Assembly (NCBI GenBank): GCA_009739215.1
Contig: VSJF01000003.1
Location: forward strand, 1,116,001-1,180,000
Source: Floccularia luteovirens
Taxonomy: Eukaryota; Basidiomycota; Agaricomycetes; Agaricales; Squamanitaceae
DNA: 64,000 nucleotides
Direction of reading: 5' to 3'
Shown here: positions 50,606 through 62,775 of the stretch, piece after piece
Layout: every line of letters starts with the position of its first letter
Position numbering within the stretch: position 1 is the stretch's first letter
Made by a program: the position numbers and the translations under genes
Notes under the pieces: generated by a model
The model's database searches: none
Seen by the model: only the letters and a program-made list of their open reading frames with translations
Told to the model about the DNA's origin: nothing

Positions 50606-53600
50606 CTATGATTTGTTTTTCTTGGATTTTGACCTTGTATTCTTAATGTGGGTTACCTCCTCCAACTCCAAGTCATCGTCATATACAAATTTTGTCACGG
50701 TAACATTCTCTTTCACAAGCTCAGTCAAAGGGACCCCAGCATGTGCAAGATTTCCAAGAGGGTCCAGTTGAGCAGCCTAGCAGCTTCTTAATAGTGCATA
50801 TGCATCACGATAAGAAGTACGTACCTTGGATGTTGGTGCCAAACATCCCTTGATATTTATGAGGGACCTGGGGGGTTCACGCGCACCGAGTTTGACTTCA
50901 TCTAAACAAATCGCAGCAAACAGACCCTTATCCCATTTCACCCGTCGTTCCATCTTGGTTTGGTCGGCTTCAAGGCTTTCCATGAGATTTTGCCTCTTGC
51001 TAATTAAGTAGTGCCTATCAGGAGTCTCATAATCTTCCTCATCGCCTGCTCCTCGTCTATGTCGAGAAAGGGGACTATTGCTGCCGCTGTCACTATCTGA
51101 CTCTTGCGCATCGACCTCATCACTACCCTGATCAAAGACATCCGGTAATTTATTCCCCGATCTTCGTTCTGCACGCTCTTTCCTTTGCCTTTTCCTATCC
51201 TCCTCCCTCTTCTGAACTACAGTCTTAATTTTAACCGCAGGACTCATGGGTCTAGTGCCTTCCAGCCGGACAACCTTGGTTTCCAATTGAGCAGCAAGAT
51301 ATTGTTGATTTCGCACTGTATTAGAGGTAGTCAAGGCCCTTATAGCAGTAGCACTCATCCCCAAGAAGCCATTGTCTGAATCTGGTGCAACTTGGTTGTT
51401 GGCTTTCCTGCGAGGTTGTAGTGGTCGGGTCCCTTGGCTGGATTCAACGGTGTTTGGCTTTCTCAAGCGAGTGGTACGTCGTACAGAAGTCTGACTACGT
51501 TCTTCCGCTGGAGGTTCAGGAGAAGACAACCTGTCTTTAGGAGGTTCCGGCGATGAAGATGGAGGTGCCCCTAAATGTTCCTCCACTGTCCCGTTTGGAT
51601 GTATAGGAACTGATGTTGCCACTTCAACTACTGAGAAAGCCTCCAACTTTCCCCCTGATCCCCGATCAACAGCTCCAATTTGACCCGTTAACGTCTGGTC
51701 TGAGTGTAAAGATGAAGATTTCTGTGGCGAACCTGGCACGTTCTTAGATAATAGTTTAGGAGGAACCTGTCTGATCTTGACAATAGACTTTGACTTATTG
51801 ACCAAAGGCACTACCTCGAATCCTCTTTTCCGTTTCAAGTTATTGGAAGAGGAAGAGATCACAGCGGACGGCGCCAGGTGGCTGGTGGATGTAGATGCTG
51901 TAGCTATTGCAGTATTCTTTGAGTTCGGCAAGTTCGGCAACGTGTCTTCTGGTATGCGTCCCATAGCAGTGGAATTGGGGGGCTTTAAGCTGATATAAAT
52001 AGGTGGTATGCAGTTACAGGTGCTAGGACACATACCACATTAGTATCCACCACATGTTTTGAGATTTCGACGGTTCTCATCACTCTTGGGACTTTCCTCG
52101 TTTGAGAAACCTGTGAAGAGATAGGTCTTGAATATGGTTTTGTGCCTATCCTTGGTATTCTGCTTGTAGAACACTTCAAACTTGTTTTACTTGGACTGGC
52201 TGTATTATCAAGATCTTTCCTCCCTGTCATTGCAGAACCCTGGTGTGACGTTGATTTTTCACTACCATCAGCAACCAACGGAAATGGTAGACGTGTGATG
52301 ACGAAAATGGACTGCGAAGAAGGTGTTTGAGAATTGCTACCGAAATCTTGAGGTCTCTCTTGCGGTTTTTTGTCCCTAAGATCACGTACGGAAGTTCTTG
52401 GTTCTAACAAGCGCATTTTATCTTTGGCTCTAACAAGAGGTCGTGCAGAGCGCAGGTTCGATAGAGATTTGGCAACTGGCGTTGACTCATCTGTAACTAG
52501 AACCCTCCTGGCTGGGCTGTCCGATTTCGTTATATTGAGAACCGGAGTGCGGGGAAGACCAAAACTAGGACCAGGAAGTCTCCTATTTGCTATTTGTTCT
52601 GTTTTCTGTAGGGAGATACGACCTTCCATGATGGCTTGAGTGATAGGTACTCTTCTCGCCGGTGTACTGAGCAGGTTTGGGGTGTGGGTTGGGGGAGGCC
52701 GGTTATGTGCTGGCTGTGGCGTTGGAGGTGGCGATAATGGTGAAGGTGAAGGTGAGGAACGACCACTAGAAGTCTGGCTAGTATTCTCAGTGAGAAGCTG
52801 AGGTTGGAGTTGGGAGGAAATTGAAGTAGGTTGCTGCATAGCAATGTTTGACATAGAACTGTCAGAACTTGGTTGTAATGTGGGAACATGCAGAATCGGT
52901 GCAGTTGATGCTGTGGCAGTAGAGAGGGACATGGAATCTATTTCGTGAACAACGTTTTCTGTGAAAGGTATATGACTCCTCTCAGCATCTTCTATGATAC
53001 GCTGGGAGTCATTATCAGTATCTTGCACTTCTACATTAGTGTCATTAAGTTGTAATGCGGGTATTTCTACTTTCTTTTCCTCTTTTAATGAAAGTGTGTC
53101 TGCAACCTCAGACGATATAGTGGCAGTTAATGTTTCGGATGGAGGTTCGAAGTTTGATATGTGATATACAGAAGGTTTGAAAATGTCTTCATCGTCATTC
53201 GTCCCCACAGGATCTGGAGCTTGACTTGCAATGAGACCAATATCGTTCGAGACCGGCTTCTGTTCAACGAATTGATCCTTTACCAGGGATGTTTTATTTG
53301 GGCTTATTCGGAGCTGGGACTGCGGTGAAGCCAGCCGGGGAGAGGGGCTGTGGATTACTGAGTGGTTATTGTTAGTAAAGGAATAAGAATGTGATGGTGG
53401 AGCGGCCAAATTGTTAGCAGGGATATCGGCAGAGGGTGTTGAAGAGGGTTCAGGAAACATAAGGTCAGGCAGAGAACGCATGTGTTGTGACAATAAGCTG
53501 GAGTCGCATGCCTGTCCAGCAGGTTGAGCCACCATACCGAGTACTACGCTACACGGAGTTGGTTGAGGTGTTGACGAAGGGTTATTTACATGGGATGGTC

Positions 53601-54089
53601 CAGGTCCATCATCGAATGTTGGAATTGGTGGTGGTGGCGGTGAAGGATTATCATGAGCTCGTAAGATTCTTTCGGCAAGGATGGAGGAAGGTCCTATGTA
53701 TGTATAAAGACTACGCGCGATACATGTGGCGTTATGAACTTACCATCTTCGAGAAATATGTTTCTCTCCGGAGTTGTGTGGCGGAAATCCTCTGGTTCTT
53801 GTTCCGATGTTTCGACCAGCCCATTACCTTGAAGAGCCACGTCAATAGAATTTGATGGCAACAATTGCGGGATAGGACTGTTCAGTCGAGGCGAGCGGCG
53901 TAACGAGGGAGATGTGTGATGTGAATTCAAAGAGGTGCATGGGTTGAGCTTTGCTACAAAACGTCTTTCTGGAGTTTTCAAAGGGCCAAAATGTAGCCGT
54001 GCAGAATCAGTATTAAATGAGTCGCTATCTGATGCAGATGAAGGTTCTGGAGAAAAACGAGAATGAGTAAGTGGTGGAGACTTTGACAT
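50606..54089 (-). CDS. large disordered Ser/Pro-rich protein with conserved C-terminal block, function unknown
   Basis: I do not recognise this protein of over 1,000 residues. It starts MSKSPPLTHSRFSPEPSSAS and is dominated by Ser, Pro and Thr with many SP/TP dipeptides (e.g. TPERRF, TPARRVPI, SPARRVLV, RTPVLNITKSDSP), suggesting a heavily phosphorylated nuclear substrate of proline-directed kinases. Three regularly spaced xPxRR motifs lie in the middle. The C-terminal part has basic clusters (REEDRKRQRKERAERRSGNK), then MERRVKWDKGLFAAICLDEV, KLGAREPPRSLINIKGCLAP, and a final exon containing PLGNLAHAGVPLTELVKENV and ending RSKSKKNKS. That last block is the only region that looks folded. There are three to four introns; that near 53536-53693 is clear. 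Confidence 0.7.
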
Positions 54090-54594
54090 GATGGAGTTGA
54101 GCTCAGGTTCACAGTCTGACTTCTGAGAAATCTCAGTGAATCAATGAAAGTTACGTAATCCTCTTAAACAACATCTAATCACATGATTCTTTATCACCTT
54201 CGAAGTTACACCAGGTAATGACCTCGGATATGTCTGATATGGCGCACATTTCAGCAACAAAAATAACACATTTCTGCTATATTCTACCTGTATCACTTGC
54301 TATTTGAAACTGACTAGGACTATTCAAGCTGAACAGATTATGAGCGAACAGCCGCACCAACTATAATAATAGGTTGTCGAGTTCAAATGCTATTTATACA
54401 CGAATGGATCAGATCACTTTATAATCCGTTTGCATCAACTTCTAAGTTTACTCTGCGTCGTCACCCCATTAGACGAATAAATTAAAGCTTCCTGTCCCGA
54501 CTTTGCAGCCTACACCCATACTCCAAGGTTCTTAAGGGAACTGCAAGCCTTTTTCTTCAACAAAAAATCTTGCTAGTCCAAGCGGTCACCTACT
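54090..54594. other. divergent intergenic region
   Basis: This 505-bp region lies between the disordered-protein gene and the alpha/beta hydrolase gene. I see no coding frame or repeat. It presumably contains both promoters. Confidence 0.5.
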
Positions 54595-56381
54595 ATGGGT
54601 TCTCTCTTTAGCCTATTTGGTTTGGGCATGATGGCGGCCTTTTTCTCTTATGCAAGCACCCAATATCCCGAATACCACCCCATAATCAATTTCCCCCCAA
54701 AACCGGTAGTACTTGCTGTCAAGAAGAAGAAAGGATCCAAAGAGGTCGAAAACATGACAGTAAAGAAGCTTATAGAAACTCGATGTCCAAGCTTTTTCAA
54801 AGAGTTCGTCCCAATTTGGTGGCTACCAAAGTGAGTCCAAGGCTTATCTGTTCATTGACTCGAGTTGATAAGACCCCGCACTGAAGCGGTCATTTCCAAA
54901 CCCTTTATTGTGTTTTCGGCGACTTTTCAAAACAAAATCTTATGTGGTATAACAGGTATGTATTTGACCGTTACAAGAAATCATAACCGAATTAAGATTT
55001 AAATAGGCAGTATCTGCGCTTGACAGACGGCGGTACACTGTGATTGTAATGTTTCTTCGATTGTCCCTCCGTAATTGACCATACTACTTTTTTAGTGGAC
55101 TTGACTTCGCACCTTTGGATTCATCTCGTCTGAGTGATGATACACCAATTGTTGTTATTAAGCATGGTCTCACTGGTGGTATGATTATCAGATTTATTAC
55201 ACTTAGGGTCTAAAGATAAATGTAAATGTCAGGTTCCTATGAGCCATACGTTAGAGCGATATTGAGCAAGGCATGTGCTCCTGTCGAACTAGGAGGTTTG
55301 GGCTACCGGGCTGTGGTGATCAACTTCCGTGGTTGTGAGTACTGAGAGTTTGTACTCGTATATGGCCAATGACACATCCACCTATAGGCGCAGGAGTACC
55401 CGTTACAAGTCGCAAATTGTATTCGGCAGGAAATACAGACGATATACGCCAGGCTTTGTGGTACATCACCAACTTGTATCCTAATGCGCCTATTTTAGGT
55501 CTTGGGTTCTCCCTTGGCTCTGGTGTAATAACAAGATATCTGGCGGAAGAAGGATTGTATAGCAGAATGCATTCAGCGGTTGTGCTGGCATGCGTAAGTT
55601 TCACCTTTCACTTTTGGCCATCCCACAGAAGCAGTAACTTTGTTCTCACTCAGCCATGGAACCTGTCTCATAATAATGTCGGGTGGGTAGGAATACATAT
55701 AAAATGAATACACGCACCTAACGCAAAGCATGATTTGTTAGGTTGTTATCGTCATATTCCGGGAAATATATATACTCCAAAGGAATGGGTGGAAACCTCA
55801 AGAACCTTATGACAAAACACAAGAAGGCATTCATCTCAACAACCGATGATGAGATAACGAGAGCGTGCTTGAATGCAATGAATTTGAAGAGTCCGACCCT
55901 AGAAACATTCGACGATACCTTTACTCGAGTCGCAGGAGGAGGACCTCCGCACTTCCCATTTAAATCAGCCGAAGACTATTATGTATGGGGGTCAAGCCAC
56001 GAAGCAGTCAAAGACGTGAAAGTCCCATACTTAGCTGTTAATGCTGGCGATGATCCTGTAGTTCGACACGTTCCCATGGAGGGCGGAGGAAATGGGTTTG
56101 TAGTAATGGAACTAACAACAGGCGGAGGTCATCTCGGCTGGTTTCAGGCAGGTGAAGTGGGAATGGTTGATCGCTGGACTACTAAACCCGTTTTGGAGTG
56201 GCTCAAGGTCATGGGAGAAGGGCTTGTCCTTGATCCCTTGTTGAAGAGACGAAAATTGTTTGTCGACGGAGATGGTTACTTGAAAGAAGATGGTTGGCCC
56301 CATCTGGGATGCAAAGAGATTAGCGGTGGCGGTGTGATCGATGGGAACGCCGGGGAAGAGGGAACACTACAAGGACTGTAG
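54595..56381 (+). CDS. EMB8/YheT-type alpha/beta hydrolase (ABHD1/3 family)
   Basis: The start MGSLFSLFGLGMMAAFFSYA is a likely N-terminal membrane anchor. The conserved YheT blocks follow: LIETRCPSFFKEFVPIWWLP with the GHLQT-type segment after the intron, TPIVVIKHGLTGGSYEPYVR, GYRAVVINFRGCAGVPVTSR, DDIRQALWYI, then the nucleophile elbow LGLGFSLGSGVITRY (catalytic Ser). Asp is in LAVNAGDDPVVR and His in TTGGGHLGWF. The triad is therefore complete. Fungal relatives act as medium-chain ethyl ester synthases/esterases or monoacylglycerol lipases. The Gly-rich C-terminus after the His motif is longer than in bacterial YheT. Several small introns occur before 55740; the last 640 bp are uninterrupted. 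Confidence 0.88.
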
Positions 56382-56436
56382 TCCTTAGAATTATTTTATA
56401 GATTAAAATACATGAGCGATGTCGGCATACTAGAAA

Positions 56437-57467
56437 TCAGTCGCTGTCACTAAATGTAATGCCAACTTCCTGTTCCTCCTCTTCTCTTGTTCTTTCATAC
56501 TGACTGAAATCCACCGACACAGTTCCTTCTTCTAGTAAGGTATCATCTTCCAGTCCTTTGTTACGTTCGAATAGTTGTCGTCCTGATTGAATTTAATACC
56601 ATTTCAGATATGATTAAATCATTGCGCACCAGTCAAACGAGTTGTGAACTTTTTCCATTCTTCTCTTTCCTTCGGCGTTAATCCTCTTAGCTTTTCATCC
56701 TCCTCGATGGCTTTCTTTGCAGACAACTCCTTGTCGAACTTGGCTTTCCACACTTTGAACGACTCTAGGGTAACGGGAGTGCCGCGAGTTTTTGCCTCCT
56801 CTGCCTAAGGTAACATTGATTGAATATCGACATGGTCAAGGATGACGAAGAACTACCTCCAATTCCAAACGTTCTTTTTCCATTTCTTCACGTCTTCTTT
56901 GCTCTTTTTTAGCGCGAATATACACCGATAACTGTTCTCTAAGATGGGAGACCAACGTAAAGGTCATAGCCATCCCGAGATTGTCGTCGGCCTTATCAAT
57001 TCTGTGAAGATGCATCTGGGACTTGGCATGGAAAAGGGAGGTACTTACAATTTTGTTCAGCTCTTTCAGAAGGTTCAGGATGTCATTATCGTCGACATCA
57101 CCCTCAAGTATATCTAGCTTCAGGTATGGAATGGCTTCAGGATATCCTTCAGGGTAATGGACACGAAGTGCCAATTTCACTACAAAACTATGAGGATTAG
57201 TGTTAGCCAGCATGACTGTACATACAGTCAAGGATTCCATCTAAAGGATCATCTGGTTCAGCTTCAATCCTGATATCTCGTTCAGATAGTTCTTTGGTAA
57301 AGATTCAGTTTGATTAGACCACTGAATTATGGGTTCATAACGAACTCAAAAGTTCTGACGGATATATAGATTCCAAAACCTACAATAAAGCCTGTGAGTA
57401 CTTAGTAGACCAAGCGTAAACATCATGCTACCTCCAATTCTTCCAGTAATATACTATCAGAAGACAT
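56437..57467 (-). CDS. GIR2: RWD-domain protein Gir2 (RWDD1/DFRP2-like)
   Basis: Gir2/RWDD1 binds the Rbg2/DRG GTPase and the Gcn1 activator of translation control through its RWD domain. The start MSSDSILLEELE continues after an intron to a YP...LSERDIRIEAEPDDPLDG region, then VKLALRVHYPEGYPEAIPYL, the hallmark YP...P of RWD domains. The second half is a charged helix (KKEQRRREEMEKERLELE), then TRGTPVTLESFKVWKAKF (a motif shared with RWDD1), LRGLTPKEREEWKKFTT and GRQLFER. The acidic tail ends VGITFSDSD. The GTP motif spacing is not relevant because this is the partner, not the GTPase. It is divergent from MRP21 across 132 bp, pairing two translation-related genes. Confidence 0.88.
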
Positions 57468-57599
57468 TGAATGATGATGATAATCTTATGTGGGCTTGCT
57501 TTTTGTGACGAGCGTGACGCAGCCAGAGTTTTGCGGCTTCCATATTCGGACCAAAACAAAGTTACAACAATTTCTTTCCAACAAAACATAACTTGACTG
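57468..57599. promoter_or_regulatory. bidirectional promoter of GIR2 and MRP21
   Basis: Two translation-related genes diverge from a 132-bp region. It contains GTGACGAGCGTGACGC (about 57506-57521), a direct repeat of GTGACG-type half sites. Shared control is inferred from distance only. Confidence 0.35.
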
Positions 57600-58270
57600 A
57601 TGCTGAAGGTTGTCCAACTTCCATCGTTGCTACGACTTACAGCTTCCAATGTGTTGAAGCACAATATATACCCCGTTCGTCTGTTACGGTCGCCTTTACC
57701 AATCCCATTTGCATCGTTATCCCAAGCTTACGCACGATCATTCGTCCTTCCTGGTTTCCCCCAAACCTCAAGTACAAATGCCATAGAGAAAAAATCAGAT
57801 ATGATGATCCATCAGGAGGTAGAGAAAAGAACTCGTTTCTCCAATGCTCGTACGGTGGAAGGATGCTGGCGAGAGAAGTCTGAAGAAATTATGTCGAATC
57901 TAACACGGCACCAACCGGCTGATGCATACACAGGTATATGTCTAACACAACAGTACCTAAAATGACACTTACTTATAGTTGCTTACTTATTCAGGTCGTA
58001 GTGTCAAGGTCAACAGAGGAAAAGTCAGTGAGGCTTTCAGAGCACTCGATGGCATTTTGCAGCGAAATAAAGTGCGGCAGTCACGACTCATGGAGAGACA
58101 CGAAAAAAAGGGCATAAAGCGCCGCAGACTTAGTAGTGAGAGATGGCGGAGGCAATTTGCAAATGAAGTGAGTCGTTGCAGTTCAGGGACAACTCCACAG
58201 GTGTTTATTAGTCTCTTAGGTTCGGAAGAAAGTCCAATTGGTCATTAAAATCCGTAATCGTGGGGCATAA
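57600..58270 (+). CDS. MRP21: mitochondrial small-subunit ribosomal protein bS21m
   Basis: The C-terminal domain matches bacterial S21: GRSVKVNRGKVSEAFRALDG, then ILQRNKVRQSRLMERHEKKG and IKRRRLSSERWRRQFANE, and a last exon VRKKVQLVIKIRNRGA. The acceptor before the last exon (CTCTTAG) and the GTGAGT donor are clear. The N-terminal 110 or so residues (MLKVVQLPSLLRLTASNVLK onward) are basic, hydroxylated and acid-poor, as in a mitochondrial import sequence, with a linker before the S21 domain. This N-terminal extension is normal for fungal Mrp21. The protein sits in the mitochondrial small subunit. Confidence 0.9.
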
Positions 58271-59742
58271 TAAAAGCATCATTTGATACACATGCTTGAA
58301 GAGACCTTGCTTGTGACAGCGTTCGTGACAACATTGTGGCTTGTAAGTTACATGACCCTTCCGGACACGCATTCGTCTAATTTCGATGCTTCGTATCAGA
58401 GTAAAAAATCTTGTGGAACTTGCTCGTTACGCGTTGTATCCCCTAATAATTTAAACATAATAGAGACGCAACCTCAAGGTTCATATTGCTATTCCCCAGT
58501 TACTGTCCCTACCATATGGAAAGTACTCCTCAATCCCTTTAGGTGTTGCTTGGGGTAAGGGTAAGGTACAGTATAGTATGTTGCTTTCATTACTCTCTGG
58601 TAATAATCTTATTAATCGTACTCCCCGTCTTCGCATGGCCTGAAACGATTCAGATTTGGAGACTGGGTAGTGGACTGCAGCCTATAATGTATCAAACGGA
58701 GAATACTAGCCCGCGGTTTCAATTTTCTCCCTGAAATTAGTAAATTCATCACTAAATGTCGGTCTATAAAAATCATCCGCAGTGATCTCCGATTGCCTCA
58801 CTTTCGGTAAGTTACTTGCTGTATGTAGAACGAGGCAAACATGCCCCGTTCTGAATGACTATGAAAACGACCTTCTCGAGTCGCATCTTGCAACATCTAA
58901 CACCAGACCCTCTACTTCTTCTCACCCATCCTATCAACTTTATACCATGTGCTACAACGTTCGTTTTTTTATGTGCTTCTGAGACAATGTTCACATCTCT
59001 AACTCAACTTAATAGGTCATTGATGGCTGCTACTATTCTGAATGTAATCATTTTTTCCCGATGTCAACAAAAGTTCGAGATTGCTTGAGTCCGACCTGTA
59101 TTTTCAGTCGACGACACTCTCCTGGTATGTCAGACTACCCAACTGGATGGTGAAGAAAAATAACCATAAAATTGCCAGATTGTCAATCCTCCAAATGTGT
59201 ACGTTTAATGGCCGTCCCCGTCAGGAACCCCATCAGGTTCAGTCCAATGGCTTGCACGGATTGTAGAATCCATTCCTCCAACCCATATGTACCAACATAA
59301 AATCATCGATGCAAGATATTCAACATGATAATCAAAATTGTAAGGGGATTTAGTTAAACTAAACACTATCGCTCTAACGCTTCATTACCAGGTTCAGGCT
59401 TCCTACTGTGTTAATGTATCCCATCATCTCTAGCACTGGTTGCCATGCGGTCGATGTGTTAATAAGTATATAATAATAATTAAATATATGTAATATGAAC
59501 AACGCCCAAGGACCTTAAATTTGGAATCGAAGCCTTGGTTCCTCCCAGAAATTTACGTGATTGTTGCCTTGTTTAGCTTTATGCTTCATTAGGCAGCCGG
59601 TGAAGTACAAGTTGAGGAACAAATACAAGACTCGCAGTTCATTGTACCCTTCTCAGCACATCTCAGCAACCAACCATTCTTATATCATGGTAGGACCTTT
59701 GATGAGCTCGAAGTTCAACCCTCCACCCAACAATATTCCACT
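58271..59742. other. 1.5-kb AT-rich region without a supported gene
   Basis: Open frames here are short, overlap in several frames and show no domain or splice pattern. The part at 59460-59500 is a run of AT-only sequence (ATAATAATAATTAAATATAT). I see no tRNA-like A/B box pair, inverted repeat or transposon end. It may hold a decayed element or simply a long promoter for the orphan gene. Confidence 0.5.
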
Positions 59743-61392
59743 ATGTCTGATATTTATGAGTCTCGACTGATGGACGTTTTGAGACGTTATTTACATGACT
59801 TTCAACTACCGTTAATGCAATTCGATCCTTGGACGACGCTGCTTCCACCTCCCGGTCACAAAAGCCACAAAAATCACCTCAATGTCCGTCCTGAAGTATG
59901 GCGAAACCTCGAAAATATCTACCCAATCGAGATCGATGACATTCTATGGTCATGTATGCTTCTTCACATCTTGGTCGTGATACAATTTCTGAAAAGCGTA
60001 ACTTTAGGGTTACAGACAAGAATCTCAGTGGAAATCACGGATGGGCATCTTGATGAGACTTTACATTCTCCTTATATTGAGGATTTCTCGTGGCATAGTA
60101 CCCCAACGGATATACTGAGGTATTAAGACCAAATATCATGAAGAAATAGTCCGCTTATTTCTTGTAGCTTGGTGACATGGATCGACAAGTTGATGTTGAC
60201 AACTACACAGCGAATTATGCATTTGATATATCCGGATACCAGAGATTGGGCTTTCTATGGGAACATCATTGAAGACCGTGATAGCGAGATATTTCAATAT
60301 TTCATATGGAAGAGGGGAAATGATTCATTATCTCGTCATCCACAAATGATGAGAGACGCATCGCGAGGTGGGCAAAACATAGCGATTGTTGTACAACCAC
60401 CTTGGATACTTTCTGCGCAAGACATGAAAGAATTCGCGGAGTCGAAATCAGTATGTACTAATGTCACACCAATGTGTCTGATTATCGACTTACGTTGGCG
60501 GCATTACACTTAGTTCCCGCCTTGCTACCTCCCCAGTTATGCTTTTCCTGCCTCTCTTGTAAGCAAACATAGAGTTTGGGCTAAGGTTAGTACCTCGTAC
60601 CAGGTAAAAGACAAAATGTTAACCATTTCCCAGCTCTGGGATCTTTGCGTTCATCATAAGTCACCTTGGTTTGTGCTAACTTCATATAACCAATGGGTTT
60701 TTGGCACATTTTCACCAGGTATGCAGCACACTGTTATGACGAAGATATATTGGCTGACAGGAGATCCAGCCTGGAGTTCGGGATTTGTCACTAGTGTTTA
60801 TGACATTGATAATCACCAAAACACCATTCTTGAATACTTGATATTTTGGGCTGCTTCAGCTATGGGTCGTCCAGGGACCTGCCCACGTCAGAAGGTACGA
60901 TATCGTCACAACCCAACCATCTCAAGGCATCACCTGGATCTTGTGACATTCAAATAAAAATTTTCTTACGCTGGTCTTCCTTACACATAGGTTCCGGAAC
61001 CAGTTCAGAATATATCCACCACCTCGGAGAGGATGAGAACAGTTTATGACCAAATACCCATCACCGAATCTGAATCTGGTTGGGACGGCAAAAGTGCTGG
61101 TATGTTCATGTCATTACTAAATCTGCATGCAAGTGAACGGCCCGTAGAACCCAGCTCATCTGCAGGCGCATGGTTCTCATCACAATCTGTTTCGGAAACA
61201 GGTTATTCCGCTTTAGTTACTCCAAGGAATAGGGAGCGAAAAGATGGACATGATTTCGTTCGGGAATGGATGAAGAATACCGAGCAGACATCACCACGAG
61301 CAATCATCCTGCCTGAAATTCTACATTCATCAGAATCTTCTGTTAGACGTCTTCTTTTTAACAATGCACCACAAGGCGATTGGCTGAATTAG
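59743..61392 (+). CDS. orphan protein of an agaricomycete-type family
   Basis: I do not recognise a function. The start MSDIYESRLMDVLRRYLHDF leads into RPEVWRNLENIYPIEIDDIL, a hydrophobic WSCMLLHILVVIQFLKSVTL, then after an intron at about 60122-60165 LVTWIDKLMLTTTQRIMHLI. The middle has GGQNIAIVVQPPWILSAQDM. The most conserved-looking block is LWDLCVHHKSPWFVLTSYNQ WVFGTFSPGMQ (split here), followed by YWLTGDPAWSSGFVTSVYD and LEYLIFWAASAMGRPGTC. This block resembles parts of many uncharacterised mushroom proteins. The Ser-rich tail ends NNAPQGDWLN. Introns are short; a small exon (about 60510-60594) with PSYAFPASLVSKHRVWAK is inferred. No catalytic motif is visible. Confidence 0.6.
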
Positions 61393-61448
61393 TATGGATT
61401 TATTAACTAGTCCCTAATAAAATAATCTCTATGAGTAACTATTCGCTT

Positions 61449-62775
61449 TTATTTAACGCTGGATATTGGAGTGTGACCGCCATGGGAAGAACTGGGTGTT
61501 CTTCCCAACCCTGCTTCGGCAGAGATGTCATTAGATACATTGGTTATATTGGTTGTGATTTGATCCATGGGAACAAATAACTTCGACCTTACAGATTTTG
61601 TTGTGGGAGGAGGAACCTATGAATTAGGTTAGAATATACAAGAATTTCAGTAGCTAACACTCACTAAAACAATAGAAGAAAGATAAGGATAAGTTGCTTC
61701 GTCCTGAGCGGCATAGAATTCAAGAAGAATGTCAAGAGCGTCTACATAGAAAAACAACATTGATTATAGAGTGGTTATAGAGTAAACAGGAATATGCACC
61801 AGCAATTGATGCCAACTCTGAAATATCAAATGTATAGTAGTCGATAGCATAACGACTTGCGTCTGGAGATGGAGGTTTATGTGACGGTGGAGTAGGAAGG
61901 GAGGTAGTTGGCGCAGATGCAGATATGCGAGCGTCTAGAGAATTCGAATTGGGGCCATCATAAATGCGCTGCGCGAGCACATAACAGGCAGTCGCAACAA
62001 TTTTTGGAGAAAATAAAATACACAAAGGTGTCCGATACCTGCCAAGATATAATAAGAGAATAATCTTTGTAGTAGTAAAAACCAGAGTAACTAACGAATC
62101 GTGTGCAATGCTCCACGCGTACTCCTGTAGCATTGGGTCGCTATCGCGAAACTCAAATAAATCGACGAGTTCCGCATGCGGACTTTCCACAACAAAATCA
62201 AAACACAAGGCATCTAATAGCACTTCCTCCGTCAAAAGGATTGCTGACAAACAGTGTTCAACTTCCTAGTTGTTTCTCAGCAACAACATTAGACAGAACA
62301 TCTTGATGGACACACCTTGCTTTCCGCAGGAATATTGGCAATGTCCATGCCGCTTACTTTTGCTTGGTAGACTCGGGCGACATCGCGGAGTTTACGACCA
62401 CACTCTTCTGTTTTTGTTGCAAGAAAAATACAAGATGCTGCTACATCCTTTAGGAATGATTATTACAATCACCGAGAAGAAAGTTTCTATTTTTACTTGT
62501 CGATGGAAATCTTCCATGGGGTACCGCATATAGAAGCGATGGAACCATGTTGCAGCTGTACACATTGCAGAAGTTGGGCTGGGGAGAAGAGTTAATTTAG
62601 TATTTTTAAAAAGAGTTGAATTAAGCACGCACAGGGCAAGAGAAGATCCAAGGCGAAAAAGGAACTCTACGCCACGAGCCCTGTCATACATCTCCTTCTC
62701 GAGGGAGCAGCTGGATGGGGTATCGTGCAAAGCTGATAAGGGAAAGAGCCATTGGGGAGAGTGGTGCCAGTGCAT
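61449..62775 (-). CDS. cyclin of the C/K/T (transcriptional) class, Pch1/Ctk2-like
   Basis: The cyclin box is clear: TSAMCTAATWFHRFYMRYPM, then EDFHRQDVAASCIFLATKTE and ECGRKLRDVARVYQAKVSG. The second fold follows, with EEVLLDALCFDFVVESPHAE, RTPLCILFSPKIVATACYVL and DALDILLEFYAAQDEATYPY. The FHRF...FLATK.EE pattern belongs to cyclins that partner CDK9/CDK12-type kinases and control RNA polymerase II phosphorylation. The start at 62775 (MHWHHSPQWLFPLSALHDTP) precedes SLEKEMYDRARGVEFLFRLG. The second fold contains a Ser/Pro loop (TPPSHKPPSPDA). The tail carries TPSSSHGGHTPISSVK. About five introns. Assignment to Pch1 versus Ctk2 is not resolved. Confidence 0.83.
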
